Part shown: positions 1 through 11,639 of the stretch, piece after piece
Numbering within the stretch: the stretch's first letter is position 1
How the letters are laid out: each line of letters opens with the position of its first letter
Assembly (NCBI GenBank): GCA_036346275.1
Contig: JAYEVK010000238.1
Coordinates: 1 to 64,000 of the forward strand
Source: Otatea glauca
Taxonomy: Eukaryota > Streptophyta > Magnoliopsida > Poales > Poaceae
DNA: 64,000 nucleotides
Direction: 5' to 3'
Program-made: the position numbers and the translations under genes
The notes under the pieces: generated by a model
Databases searched by the model: none
Told to the model about the DNA's origin: nothing
Seen by the model: the letters and a program-made list of their open reading frames with translations, nothing else

Positions 1-27
1 TAAATGACGAAAGATGAACAGTGCCAA

Positions 28-270
28 TTTCGCCGATTGAATTGGCGATGATGTTTGTTCTGCCACCGATTGAATTGGCCAAACAGATTATTTACTCGCG
101 ATTCATTTGGCCGACAAGGCTAAGGCTTCTATCGCCATTTCAATTGGCACGTAACCTCGCGTGAATTCATTTGGCCATGTAAGGCCTATCGCTAGTTTAT
201 TTGGTGAAAGAGTTTCTGTCGTCAATTGAAATGGCAATAGAACTCTGTCGCCAATTAAAATGGCGAAAGA
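28..270. repeat. Array of imperfect palindromes (GCCAATT/AATTGGC type)
   Basis: About seven or eight degenerate units spaced 25-40 bp apart each carry a short inverted motif such as cgccgattgaattggcg, with variants near 62, 100, 130, 165, 190, 217 and 248. Spacer text such as tctatcgcc and tctgtcgcc also recurs. The array reaches the left window edge, so its full length is unknown. It could be the edge of another transposon or a small satellite. Confidence 0.6.
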
Positions 271-605
271 GATATATTTTTGTAATTATTTTTTCGGTAT
301 TTTTTTGTAAAATTATTTAAACAGTATATTATTTTTTTAAAAAAAACCGCTTCATTAGAATATGCATGTGACCCAAGGGCAGTAGCACAGTTGGAATATG
401 AAGACTGTGCTTGATATTCCTGAGAAGGAATTGTTTCAATGTTGATGAACAAAATCGTTAACATTGAATCTAGAGCATGTTATCCACAAATTACATGTCT
501 GTATTAAAACCATAGTTATCGGATTTGCTTTGTAACCCCTATGAATTGCAGGCGATTCATCGAACTCGGACCGGTTTAGAGTAACGGGTTCGTGTTCAAA
601 GTGAA

Positions 606-702
606 AATTAGAAGAAAAGGGGCATAAACTAGAGGAAAAGGGGCATGAATATTACAATAAAACTGGTGTCAATTTGCTAAACTAGAGGAAAAGGGGCATA
701 TT
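606..702 (+). repeat. Three copies of a ~20-bp motif (gaggaaaaggggcat)
   Basis: The motif (a)gaggaaaaggggcat appears near 610 (as agaagaaaaggggcat), 630 and 683. The last two are both preceded by aaacta. No function is visible. Confidence 0.7.
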
Positions 703-3700
703 CGAACTGTATTTGTATTCATATTCATTTCGATAATACCGATACAAATGTGGAAGACCACTATTTAATTCATATTCAATCTGTTGACCTAAGTTTCGGG
801 CAATTTCTTTTGTCAAATCTAATTATGTTTAATTAGTTTCAATATATCGTTTATTTTAAGCAATATAAGGTATTATTATTCTGTTATTTTATCGATTGTT
901 GTTTGGAGGTAAAAGTATTATTTATTATTGTCGGGCCCCAGAAATGTGGTTCGACCCTATGTATACCGTATTAGTCCCATGATCAATGGCTAGTACATAC
1001 AAACAACATTGTCATACCACATCCATACACGCAAAAATAATCATAGTGGCATAATAGTAATAATCATGGGAACATAGGCTCATACAACTAAGCTTTTAAT
1101 AAAAAGGCCGACCGCCAAATAGTTCACATGACAATTAAGTAACAGCTGAAAAAGCGGTAAATGAGACAAAAATTCTAGCAAGCATGCCTTAGCTCACCAC
1201 AGAAACCGACTAGGATTAAACTTTAGTAACCTGTCGTCTTTACCAAAACCCATTGCGAAGAAAATAACCATTCGGGAGTCTCCTTCCTCTTTCTCCTCGA
1301 TAATGTTCAACAAGCAACCTATGCAGTACTAAAATTGTACCCCACAAGTTGTAAGCAAAGTCGATAGTATGCAAGGCTATATCAAGAGAGATGCCCATCC
1401 TACCAAGTTTTCTGCTTGCACAAAGCGAGATTTCATTTGCAATAAGAGTATGTTAGGTTAGAGACGCAAGAAATGGGACATGAATTTTAACGTGGAAAAC
1501 CTCACGAAAGAGGAAAAAAATCCCGGGAGACTTTATCTCTAACAAAGTATAAAAGATAGCAATCGGAAGTTGTAAAAGGAGCTGACATTTGATATAAAGT
1601 AACTAGTAACATAAGATAACAACAAATGGCTTTCCATAGCCATGAGCAACAACAATCACCTACTCATGTCCAAGGTAAAAAAGCGGATACCTTCCCTTTT
1701 CAACCAAGTTTTGAAAAACATAAGACTAGCCCAAGCGACATCACTAAGCTTCACCCATAACCTGTGGCACGGCTATTTAAATATATTTTACACTCTACAG
1801 AGTTTGTACTGCTTTACCTATAAGATATGATCATCTTTTAATGTCGGCCACGACACACTTCCTTTGGTGTGCTACTAAGAGATCATGACAAAGTCTTTAC
1901 ATTGCTCGATCCCAACCTTGTCCCGCTCAATGGATTTTTGCCGTCGGGAATTTGACCTATTAACCTCGAGGAACGTACTGTGATGGGAACCCCCTCGAGT
2001 CCACGCTATGTCCTAACATGAGGCACTCATACTACTCTGATCTATGATGAGTACATATTAGGCCCAAAAAACTTATTATGCGACTGCCTTCCCATAAAGA
2101 CACTTTTGGTTGTACGAGAGGCTTAGCCGAGACCCAAATATGCAAATCGGACCTCTCGCGCGTATGTCGCACTAGTTCAGATCACGCTTAGTGCACACAA
2201 AGCGACAACATTGATGAAATACCATTCCATATGCATATTATTTAAGAAAGAAGAAATTAATAATAAATATCATAGTAGCAATCTTATGATCAAGGCTTAC
2301 AATTATTGCCTTATGTGGTGAACAACTCAATTATATTGCAGCGAAGGAAACGGAATATCTTCAAGTGAAGCCCATCCATATGCCTACAGCAATCGATTAG
2401 GGTAGTACAAACCTAGTTCTTCATGATCTTCAAAGTAGTCCTCATTGACCACCGACGCCTTGATGAATGTCTTCAAAGAATTGAGTAGCATTGTTTATAG
2501 CAAGGGTGAGTACATGGGTACTTAGTAAGTTGCACCACGTAATGCAAATCTAATAACTATATGCAAGGCTTATTCAAAGAATGGTTGATATGGTTATTTT
2601 TGCACAAAGCGCACTTTATCATTTGAATAGAATAATAGATTAAAACCATAAGTAAAATAAATAATAGTAATAATAAGTTATTCATAGATTTTTAAAGTTA
2701 AACTGAACTAAACTAGCACACAGCCTATACCATTTCCTTTTCCTAGCACACACCATACCTCCCAAGTTTTATTTAAAAAATCCGATCATTGTCCATAACC
2801 GGGACACGGCTATCCTAATAGATTGACACTCTGCAGATGTTATACACTTTACCCACAAGATATGATTATCTTAGAATGTCCGTCTCACACACTTCCGTAG
2901 GTGTGCGATTAAGAAAATCATAGCAAAACCTTTTGAAAACTCTATCCGAATATTGACCCTCCTAACAAGTTTGAACTCGCTATTCCTCCTCGCAGGCAAG
3001 AGGTGTTGGGACCCGGATTTACTTAATCAAACCCTCTGTGTATACCGCACTAGTCCATGATCACACTAGTGCACAAAATGGCAACATAGATGAAATACCA
3101 TTCCATACAACGATTTAACTAAGAAAGTAACAAATTATTATTAAATAAAGCAACATACCTTATGGTTAAAGTTTACACCACTATGCCTTAAGAGCTTAAG
3201 AAACTAATAAACTATTGTAGAGTAAATAAAATAATTTGGGCTATCTGACATGCCATAGGCAATCGCTTGGGGAACGCCTTCCTAGTCCATATAGTCTTCA
3301 TAGTACTCCTCATAGAACTCTGATTTCCTAGTCCTTCCTCAAAGAACTAAACAACAAAGGCGTAGCCGTGAGTACAAAAAGTACTCAAGAAGCCAGAGAG
3401 AAGTGATGCAATATATTCATGCAAGGCTTGCCAAAGAATAGTCATATGGTTCTTTGCGTAAAGCAATAACTTGAATTTAAATACAACAAATAGACTAAAG
3501 CATATTCATGAAAAGATAATAAATAACTGGTAAATCAATGATATACAACATGAATGAATGGTGATGCTTCACCCAACACCATCTAAAACCATCATCAAAC
3601 TACTAGACTCAACAGTGTTAACTTTAGACAACAAAACAACAATGGACTCTCCTGCTCGATGTGACCATGCCGCCCAACAAGTCTCGGTCCATGGACATGT

Positions 3701-4020
3701 GGGACCCTCGTCCATGGACCGAGTTCATGAATAGGCAAAGGTCCACGGTGGACTAGGTCTACAAAATAGGGATCAAGGGTTGACACGGTCTTGCCACGGT
3801 CGCACATCCAAAGGGTCTGTCGGATCGATGGTGGAGAATCACGATGATGGTCAGAGCGAGGTGGCAAGATCTAGAGCACTCGCCGCGGATCGGATGGCAT
3901 GTGGTTCCGCGATGAAGAACTATCATGAGATGGCGGTGCTACTCACCGAAAATGGAGAAGACGACGCGGCAATTGGCGACTCCGCGAGCTCGCACGAGAG
4001 GATGACGACGCCCCGCACGA

Positions 4021-4907
4021 TGTCGGGACACGAATATGCAAATCCGACCCTCGTGTATTCAGCACTAGTCCAGATCACGCTTAGTGCACACACCTCAACA
4101 TAGATGAAATATCACAATCATACACAAGCGGAATAATAAATAAAGACTTCATCTATTAATATAGAACTATTGAACGACCTTAAGGTCAAACTTACACTTG
4201 TGAGGCCTTGGTGGCTTCAACTCAAAATAAATAAACAACAATGAATGAAGAACGCCGATTTAATCCCATCAATATACCACAGTAACCGACAAGGTTCAAC
4301 TCCTAGATAATCGCCTCTCGTGGAACTTCTCCTCCTCGGTTGTGGTCTTCTCTCAACTGATGATTTTGTGTGTTGCAAGGGGTGAGTACATAAAGCACTC
4401 AACAAGTCGTATGAATGCAATTCTAACATAGCTATATGCAAGGATTATTCCAAAGAAATGGCTAACATGGCTATTTTGCAAAAGCAAGATTTGTAAATTA
4501 ATACAAGATATAAATTGGAAAGATAGTAAAACAAATAATCGTATTAGATAGATTCAACATTTCTCAAGTAAAACAAGTTTCCAATCCTAAGTCAAAATCC
4601 ACTTTCCATGGCATCCCGCCATCCCAATAAGTTTTGTTTAACAAAAGTCTAAACCTTGATCAGAATTCCCGAGCTTTGCTCAATACCGTGAGCACGCTAT
4701 TCGAATAGGTTTACACTGCAGAGGTTATGCACTTTACCCACACGACGTGATATTCTGCTTTGTGCCTGGCCATTAGCACACTTCCTTTGGTGTACCACAG
4801 AGAATTCACGACAAAGCCTTTCAGAACCTCTACCTTAACCAAAGAACCTCTCCTGTTGCCTTCGCTATCACTCCTCTCACGCAAAGCTGTACCAAGTATA
4901 GGACAGG
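4021..4907 (-). repeat. Distal piece of element B 3' LTR
   Basis: This stretch matches 19972 to about 20857 of B's 5' LTR along its length with small indels. Examples are the shared text around 4201-4275 and 20151-20230, and the family block around 4708-4792. It is interrupted at 4908 by the TGTAACAACCC start of element A. Confidence 0.85.
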
Positions 4908-7900
4908 TGTAACAACCCATAATTCAATAAAATCAGAAATACAATATTAAAAATATCCATATGATTTATTGTCATGTTTTCTGATTTTTCTTGAAATAAA
5001 GAAAATTCTTTTGGCCTTTTCTTATTAAAAGAAATCCAAATTCTCAATATAGCAAAATGGTAAAAGACAAAAGGTAAAAACATAAAGTCAGTAAAATCCT
5101 TAAAAATCTAAGAATCATATTTGTGCCACTTGCTCTGTCCTGGCATTAATAAAATAAAATAAAATGCAAAGATAATCATGAGGAGACAAGTGTAAATCTG
5201 AACCAAAAGATTTGTTTAGGATTTTATTACCTTAACCAGAGTTTAAATTTTAATGATGTCTACATATTAACCTAACCCAATCCTGGTAAAAATATCAAGA
5301 ATTTATCTCTTCATTTATTAATTTTAGAAATTCAAGAACAGTCAATCTTAAAAACTGGAAAATGCAGTGTCAGAATTATTAAAAATAAAATATCAAACAT
5401 AAAATTTTTAAAATTTTATTAAAGGTATATAATATTAATAAGAATCGTTTCAAAAAGTTTCATAAAATTATAAATTCATTTTAACCTTCAAATAAATGCA
5501 AAACAGAATCAGCTAAAATGTCCAACAGTGCATTGTCAGATTTTTAATAAATAATTTACTTGTCAAAATTATCTGAAAATTTTACTATACCTTAATATTT
5601 ACCTTTCCAACCTCTGTAAAATTTTCATAAAATACTGCTTATCTTCTAGCCTGAATTTCCGGTTTTACCCTGAGCTGTCCGTAATCATCCCGAGACTTAA
5701 ACCCTTGTCTCACGACGCAGGGCCCACCTCGACAGCTGTCCCAGCAGCCGACCTCCTTTCTCTCGCTGACCGCCCAGACCCACCTGTCGCCTCCTTCCCT
5801 TCCGCTTTTTCCCGCTTTCTCTCGCTCGCTGCTCTTCTCGCCGAGCCGACGCCCTCTCTCCTGCTTTGTCGCCACCGCGCCGCAACTCTTCGCCTCGAGA
5901 TCGCCAAAGACGTCGCCCAGATGCACCGCACCCGCCTTGACCTCTCGTGTTTCTCTCGTGCTGCAACACGCCGAAATCGCCCGTGCAGCCACCGCCATTC
6001 CTTCCCTGCTCAAACCTCGCCCAACCGCCTCTTGTCTATAAAAAACCCGCCAATGCGCCGCAGACACTCGAGCATTCCCTAGAACCCAGAGAGTGAGCCA
6101 AAGCGCCTCAACGCCGCTAGAACCCCCTTCTTCCCCAGCGGCCGAACACCCAAAAGGGAAAACTCGCTTTGCGCCGCCTCACCATTTCACCCCAACCAAT
6201 CAACCCAAGCATCCTCATAACACTCGAACCTTTCCCTACCTCAATTCCACTTCTTCTCCGGTGAGCTCTCCCTCCGAAGCTATCTCCCGCCGCAATGCAC
6301 ACGGTGAGATCACCTCCGTTACTTTTTTCTTTGCGCTAAAGCTAAAAATGAGTTCCTTGAGGTCCACCGATGCTCACGGTGGTATCCATTCGCCTCGAAG
6401 CCGCGAGTTTCACGAACGCGGTGAGCAAGTGAGCTCGCCGCCTCTCTCCGGCAGGTGTCGCCCGGCCACCTCCTACCAAGCGCCACCACCCATAGATGCG
6501 CATGAGTATGCCGAACAAGAACTGAACCCATTCGACCATCCGGCCGAGCCACGCAAGAAACTCGCAATCGCGACTCTCACATGGGTCATCGATGAGTGGG
6601 ACCTTTGTCGGGCCAGACGCATCGCGTCCGCGCTTTTACATCTGGGCCCTGCCGGCCTCACGTGTCATCAGCTACACGGCCGCCCTACACAACCGCTCAT
6701 GTCAGGCGCTGTCGCCGCCACTGGCCCGCATGTCGCTGCCTCATTCCGCTCAAAGCAAAAAGGAAAGCGTAGTTCGATCGTAAAGCGCATTTTCCATTTT
6801 TAGTAAATTTACTAATTTTCAGATTTACAAAACCGAATGCATTCAAACTAGAATATCTTTTGAACTATCCAACCAAATGAAGTGAAATAAATTTCTAAAT
6901 TCATCTAAAATCATGTAGATTCAGAATATGCAAAAATATTTCAAAATGAATTCTGTTTGAATTTCAGATTTAAATTTAAAGAAAGAATTTGAAATATGCT
7001 GTGAATAGAATTTCTGCAATTCAACTTCAAATTGAATGAAACAAATTTTATTAGACTCCATGCTCTGTTAGGAACCTGAATATGCAAAAATACTTAGGGT
7101 GTACCATGGAAAATAATTAAAGTATAATATAGGGTAAGAAAGTAGTTCCATAATGATAATTTAAATAATTTTAATTTAGAAATTGAAAATCCGGACTAAT
7201 GAAACCTGTAAAATGGTCTCTGAAAATGATAAATGAAAGTGAATTATTCAAGAAACTAGGATTGGCTATTATAAGAACCTAATCAGAAAATATTCAGAGA
7301 ACTTGTAAATCAATGAACAACAAATATGTTAATTCAAACAGTTGATTTTATTTGGTTCTTATGTCTGATCCTTTTGTTTTGTTGGAATTGCCATGTTATT
7401 ATTATTCGACGTAGCACCCGATTTAAACTCGTGAATTCGACGATCAGAGTTTGACGTCGAGGATCATCAACAAGGCAAGCACCTCTTTGATCATTTTGAT
7501 CCTAGTTTTATAAATGTTTTCATTAAATGTTTTATTGCATACTTTATTTTACTAAAGTCTGCTATATTATGGGTATTGGTAGTTTTACCTGTAGACTTAT
7601 GGAACTTCCTTGATAAGTATGAAATTGTGAACCTTGATAACCATAGAGTAGCATAGACATTATTTAATGTCAATTTGGGTTAATCACACTTAGTGATATG
7701 CTTAGCCATGCTAAAAGAAAAATAAAATCCTGACATGATTAAAAATGTTGGATATGACAACTTAATAGGTATGACCTTTCCTGGTTGATATTTTGATCAA
7801 AAACGAAAATAAAATTATGGTTTTGATGCGGGCAATTATTGGCAATAGCCGGGTGTACAAGGGACTTGTACGTAGTGTAGGGTGGAGATTATTGCCCGTA

Positions 7901-9036
7901 TCGGATTAAGGACCGAACTACGTGTTCGTTAAACCCAAGAATTTACCGTAAAACCACAAGTGCTGGTATGGGACAGCTCTAACTTACTAAGTTGCTTAAA
8001 ACTAGCTTTGCACATTGGTAGGCCGAAGTAGTACGAGCCTCTTCAGTGACTGGTTGCTCGTAGGGGCGCCCACACCGAGGTGTTGGGAGTCACGTTTGCT
8101 AATACAACGGTGAATACCATACTATGGACATGCTTAATCATTATTGTGCAGTTGATCGCAAACATAAATACCATAGTACGGGTTTGATGTTACCGGTTGG
8201 TGCAAAGTTAGGTTAAACAATGTAACGGTTTTGTTATAATCTCCTTGCCGACACACCAAAGGAAGTGTGTTACTGGCCTGGCAAAAGAGGTTGATCATTA
8301 CTTGTGGGTAAAGCTGTACAAATCTGCAGAGTGTCAAACTTTTCGAAAAGCCGCTCTCGGTTATGGGAATCTTGGTGCGCCAAAGACTAGTTAACTGCTT
8401 TATATTTTCATAAACTCGATTTCTACCGACCGTAGGAATGAATTACTTGGCAATTTCACGTGACAAGAGAAATGATTCTGAAATGGTGATGATACCCGTT
8501 ATTTGATATTTACTTATGCTTACATTCTGCCATTTTCAGATAAGCCGCTTTTACTTAAACTTCGCTTTACCATCTATTATTCAGATTTACATTTCAATTT
8601 AGCTTTATGCAAAACAACCATGAGCTTTCCTTGAAATAGCCTCGCATATGTGATAGGTTTTGCAAAGTCTTATGTAGTACGTAAGTACTCAACTTGCCCA
8701 TGTTGATGTTTTTAGGTGAAGAAATGATTTCCGACGATACCTTTATGACGCAGATTCGGGATGTGAACGATGAATTTTACTAGGGTTCTCCTTGTCGCTT
8801 GCCTGTGGGGATTTTGGGATAAAAGGCATACTACAAGATGAATGCCTCCACTGTTATGTTTTTACTTTTGGTATTGTAAGAATGTTATGTATTTGCTTCC
8901 GCTGTAATAATAAAGTTGTGTATGACTGTGATATCAATTTGTATTTGTGCGCATTTAGCCACCGATCATGGGACTAGTATCAGATGCACATGGTATCCAT
9001 TTTCGATATTAATTTATTGAAAATGGGGGCCTTACA
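4908..9036 (+). repeat. 5' LTR of element A (about 4.13 kb)
   Basis: It starts TGTAACAACCC and ends GGGCCTTACA immediately before the primer site. The first ~1.3 kb is duplicated as the truncated 3' LTR at 14902-16197. A TATA box (tataaaaaa) sits at 6037-6045. The second half carries, in the opposite orientation, the same conserved block seen in the minus-strand LTRs (8235-8340) and the terminal box (about 8962-8982). The 236-codon ORF at 6093-6803 lies in LTR leader sequence and is not a recognised protein. Confidence 0.85.
6037..6045 (+). promoter_or_regulatory. TATA box of element A 5' LTR
   Basis: The run tataaaaaa follows a GC-rich, CT-rich stretch. The same box is kept in the 3' LTR copy at 16041-16048, which supports it as the element's promoter. 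Confidence 0.6.
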
Positions 9037-9039
9037 AGT

Positions 9040-9051
9040 TGGTATCAGAGC
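9040..9051 (+). other. Primer binding site of element A
   Basis: TGGTATCAGAGC lies three bases after the LTR end. This is the standard plant retroelement primer site complementary to the 3' end of initiator methionine tRNA. Confidence 0.9.
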
Positions 9052-10366
9052 TATGCTGGCTGTAGGAAACCTTAGATAGCTTGGGCGTAAATGAACTTAA
9101 AATTTGAAATTAGGATTCCAAAATTAAAATGATGAATAGGGTCATCTCTTCAATTTATTCCTTAAGTATATTCTTTTGGTTGTGCCAAATAAATATTTGT
9201 TATTAATCCTTTTCTGTTTTAAAAATTTCTACTAGAATCTTTTCCTTCAATATTTTCTTATCTTACATTTAATCGGGAATACTAATTCCTTGTTAAATGT
9301 GCAGATGGGAGGCTATGCGCCATGCTATATGTCTACTCAGAGGGAAAATTCCGGCATGATGGGATATCTTGCTCATCCACTGAATTTGCCCATTTTTCCG
9401 AGAATCCTAGATATATAGTATTCCATGCCCCCGTTAGTTCATTTCTGTGGAGTATATAGCAGGGTAGATATCCTCGCCAGAGTCGAGTATGGCAAGGGGA
9501 TAGATCTTTGAAGGCCCCGGTTCTTCCATCACGATGGCTATGAACGGCGGCCTATAATGCAATTGTCGCTACGCCATGCATTACCCGAATTGGCGCTGCA
9601 TATAGGAGAATTCCTTCTGCCACCGTGGGAAAATTGTTATATGAATTCCACTGGGTTATCAAATACCACCTTAAGAAACTTAGTGGAATTCATTAACGCC
9701 TCATCAAGATTATCGGCAAGTAGTTTCGAGTATAGGAAGCTAGGTGTAGGATAGCGCTTGGAAGAAGCTATTGCTCCTTGTCTAGCTAGGGGTTTGATAC
9801 CGCGATCGTTGTTGAGGCAAGCACCTCGAGTGCCCGTGGATGAAACCCGAGCACCGCCGAGGTATTGCCAGCACGGATGTCACCGAGGTAGTCGACTCGC
9901 TTGCCTAGAATCCATGTAGATCCGTGCAAGGTTGTTTTATGTCATCCTCAGAGACCATGTATACCGTCGCCGAGGGACTTTTCCTTCCTGACACGGAGGG
10001 TTCTACCTGTAGGTCTTCAGTAGGTAGTGTGGATATGGAGTTAGTCGAGTGAGTTCTAGTTGAGGAAATAAGAAATAACTTTTGGTTATTTTCCCTCCTA
10101 AACTACGTAGGTTAGATGTCAGTTATGAATGTTAGTGGTTATGCCTTTTGCTTGTACATATTAAAAGTTGGAATAAAAGTTTTTGGTTGTGAATTTTATT
10201 GTGTGCTTATGGCTCCTACTCGTGAATATTTAACATTTTTGTTAATATTTTTACGATGTTGTGATCCTTAATAATAATAATTCATGAATGATAATAATGA
10301 GATAACTGATAGAAATTAAATGAATTAAAATCTTACCTATCACTCTCCTTCTAAATGCCTTTCCAG
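9052..10366 (+). other. Leader of element A between primer site and gag
   Basis: About 1.3 kb of untranslated leader. A short ORF at 9557-9754 has no family features. I see no further genes in this stretch. Confidence 0.6.
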
Positions 10367-11560
10367 ATGCCAGTCACCAGATCTCTAAACGAGATAATGG
10401 AGACGGAGGCAACTCCCGAAAGTCAACTCCAAGGGTGGCTTTAGCCACTCCACCTTGCCAAATCCAGCCATCCTTCCGCTCGAGCCTCTTCGTCGCGCCG
10501 ACCTTCTCGCCAAGAATCTCCGCCGCTCAAGCATCACCAAGCCCAAGGGAATGTCTCAAGAGCAAGCACAGACCGCCTACGATGGCTCAAGTCTTGGCGA
10601 TGATCGAGCAAGGACGGCAGACGAATACCCTTCTTCTTCAAAGAACTGTGCGTATCACGGCTAATCTCGGTGCCGTGGATGCGGAGCCGTAAATGTCGGC
10701 TTATCGTCAATCCAAGTTGGGCGAAGTTCTAAAAACTCGACCCCCAACTTTCTTTCTCGCTATTGACCCTTAGAAGCAAATGATCGCTAAGATCGCTGGA
10801 AAGCAAATTGACCATTGCTCAATGCAGTTGATCATGAAAAGTGCTTTATGCTTCATATCACTTGCAAGGTACCGCTTGGTGGGAGAATTTCTAGTCTATT
10901 CACTCAAGGCCAAGAAATTTCTTGGACATCTTTCAAGGAAGCTTTTAGAAGGACTCATATTCCTTCTAGTTTGGTTAATCTAAAGAAGGGAATTCTTGGA
11001 TCTTCGCCAAGGAAATATGTCCAGAATGGAATATCTCCACCGCTTCAATTATCTTGCTCGGTATGCAACCTCAAAGTGACTCAAGCGAGAAGAATTGAAC
11101 GCCTGTAGATAATCTAAATGATGAAGTGAAACATATCTTGGCTATTCATGATTTCCATGATTTTCAAGTAATCGTGGATAAAGCTATTATAGCCGAACAC
11201 AAGCATCAAGAATATTATGGAGAATCGTAAGAGGAAATGGATGGCTCGCAAGTCCGTAAGTGTTAGCCTCGCAAGGCCGCGATTGGTCAATCAACCAATG
11301 TACGACCTTCTCGCCCTTTATCGCCAGAAGGCGGCAGGTCAACCTCCTCGACCTGCAGCCTCCTACTAGGCGGTGGTACATCTGAAAGGAAGCCCGCCGG
11401 AGTTCGAATCAAGCAATGATGTCACATGCTATCGTGTAATGAGCGTGGTCATTTCGCTAATGCATGTCCAAAGAAGAATCAAGCTTCAAATCTTCACCAA
11501 GACAAGGTGTTCAAAGGCCCCTCGAAGACCGCAGGTGCCGAGTAACTCAAGCGCTTAAAC
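10367..11560 (+). pseudogene. gag: gag of element A (broken)
   Basis: The capsid/nucleocapsid polyprotein of a gypsy retrotransposon packages its RNA. The likely start ATG is at 10367 (reads MPVTRSLNEI). The retrotransposon gag core is recognisable at about 10815-11240 across several frames, with fragments such as SWTSFKEAFRR, MEYLHRFNYLARYA, then HILAIHDFHDFQV and AIIAEHKHQE. A CCHC zinc knuckle follows at about 11425-11475 and reads CYR-NERGHFANACP once a one-base slip at the second Cys is allowed. Stops and frame slips prevent a single product. It is followed directly by protease and RT sequence, as expected for a gag-pol element. Confidence 0.8.
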
Positions 11561-11639
11561 CAAGATCACCGCAAACCGATTCGAGAAGCGGTCGCTGCAT
11601 CATGTGACCGCCGAGGAAGCCGACGCCTCGATGTCGTGT

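Larger units (their letters stand above)
1..928. other. Host-side flank left of the nested LTR stack
   Basis: This is the DNA into which solo LTR I inserted. Its last five bases (attat, 924-928) match the five bases right of the LTR (gttat, 36917-36921) at four of five positions. Apart from the palindromic array and the repeated 20-mer listed separately, it is AT-rich and no gene is recognised. The short ORF on the minus strand at 255-464 has no family features and is probably chance. Confidence 0.6.

Noticed and set aside
6093..6803. 236-codon plus-strand ORF
   Set aside because: It lies wholly in the LTR leader of element A just after the TATA box, is low complexity, and shows no domain motifs.
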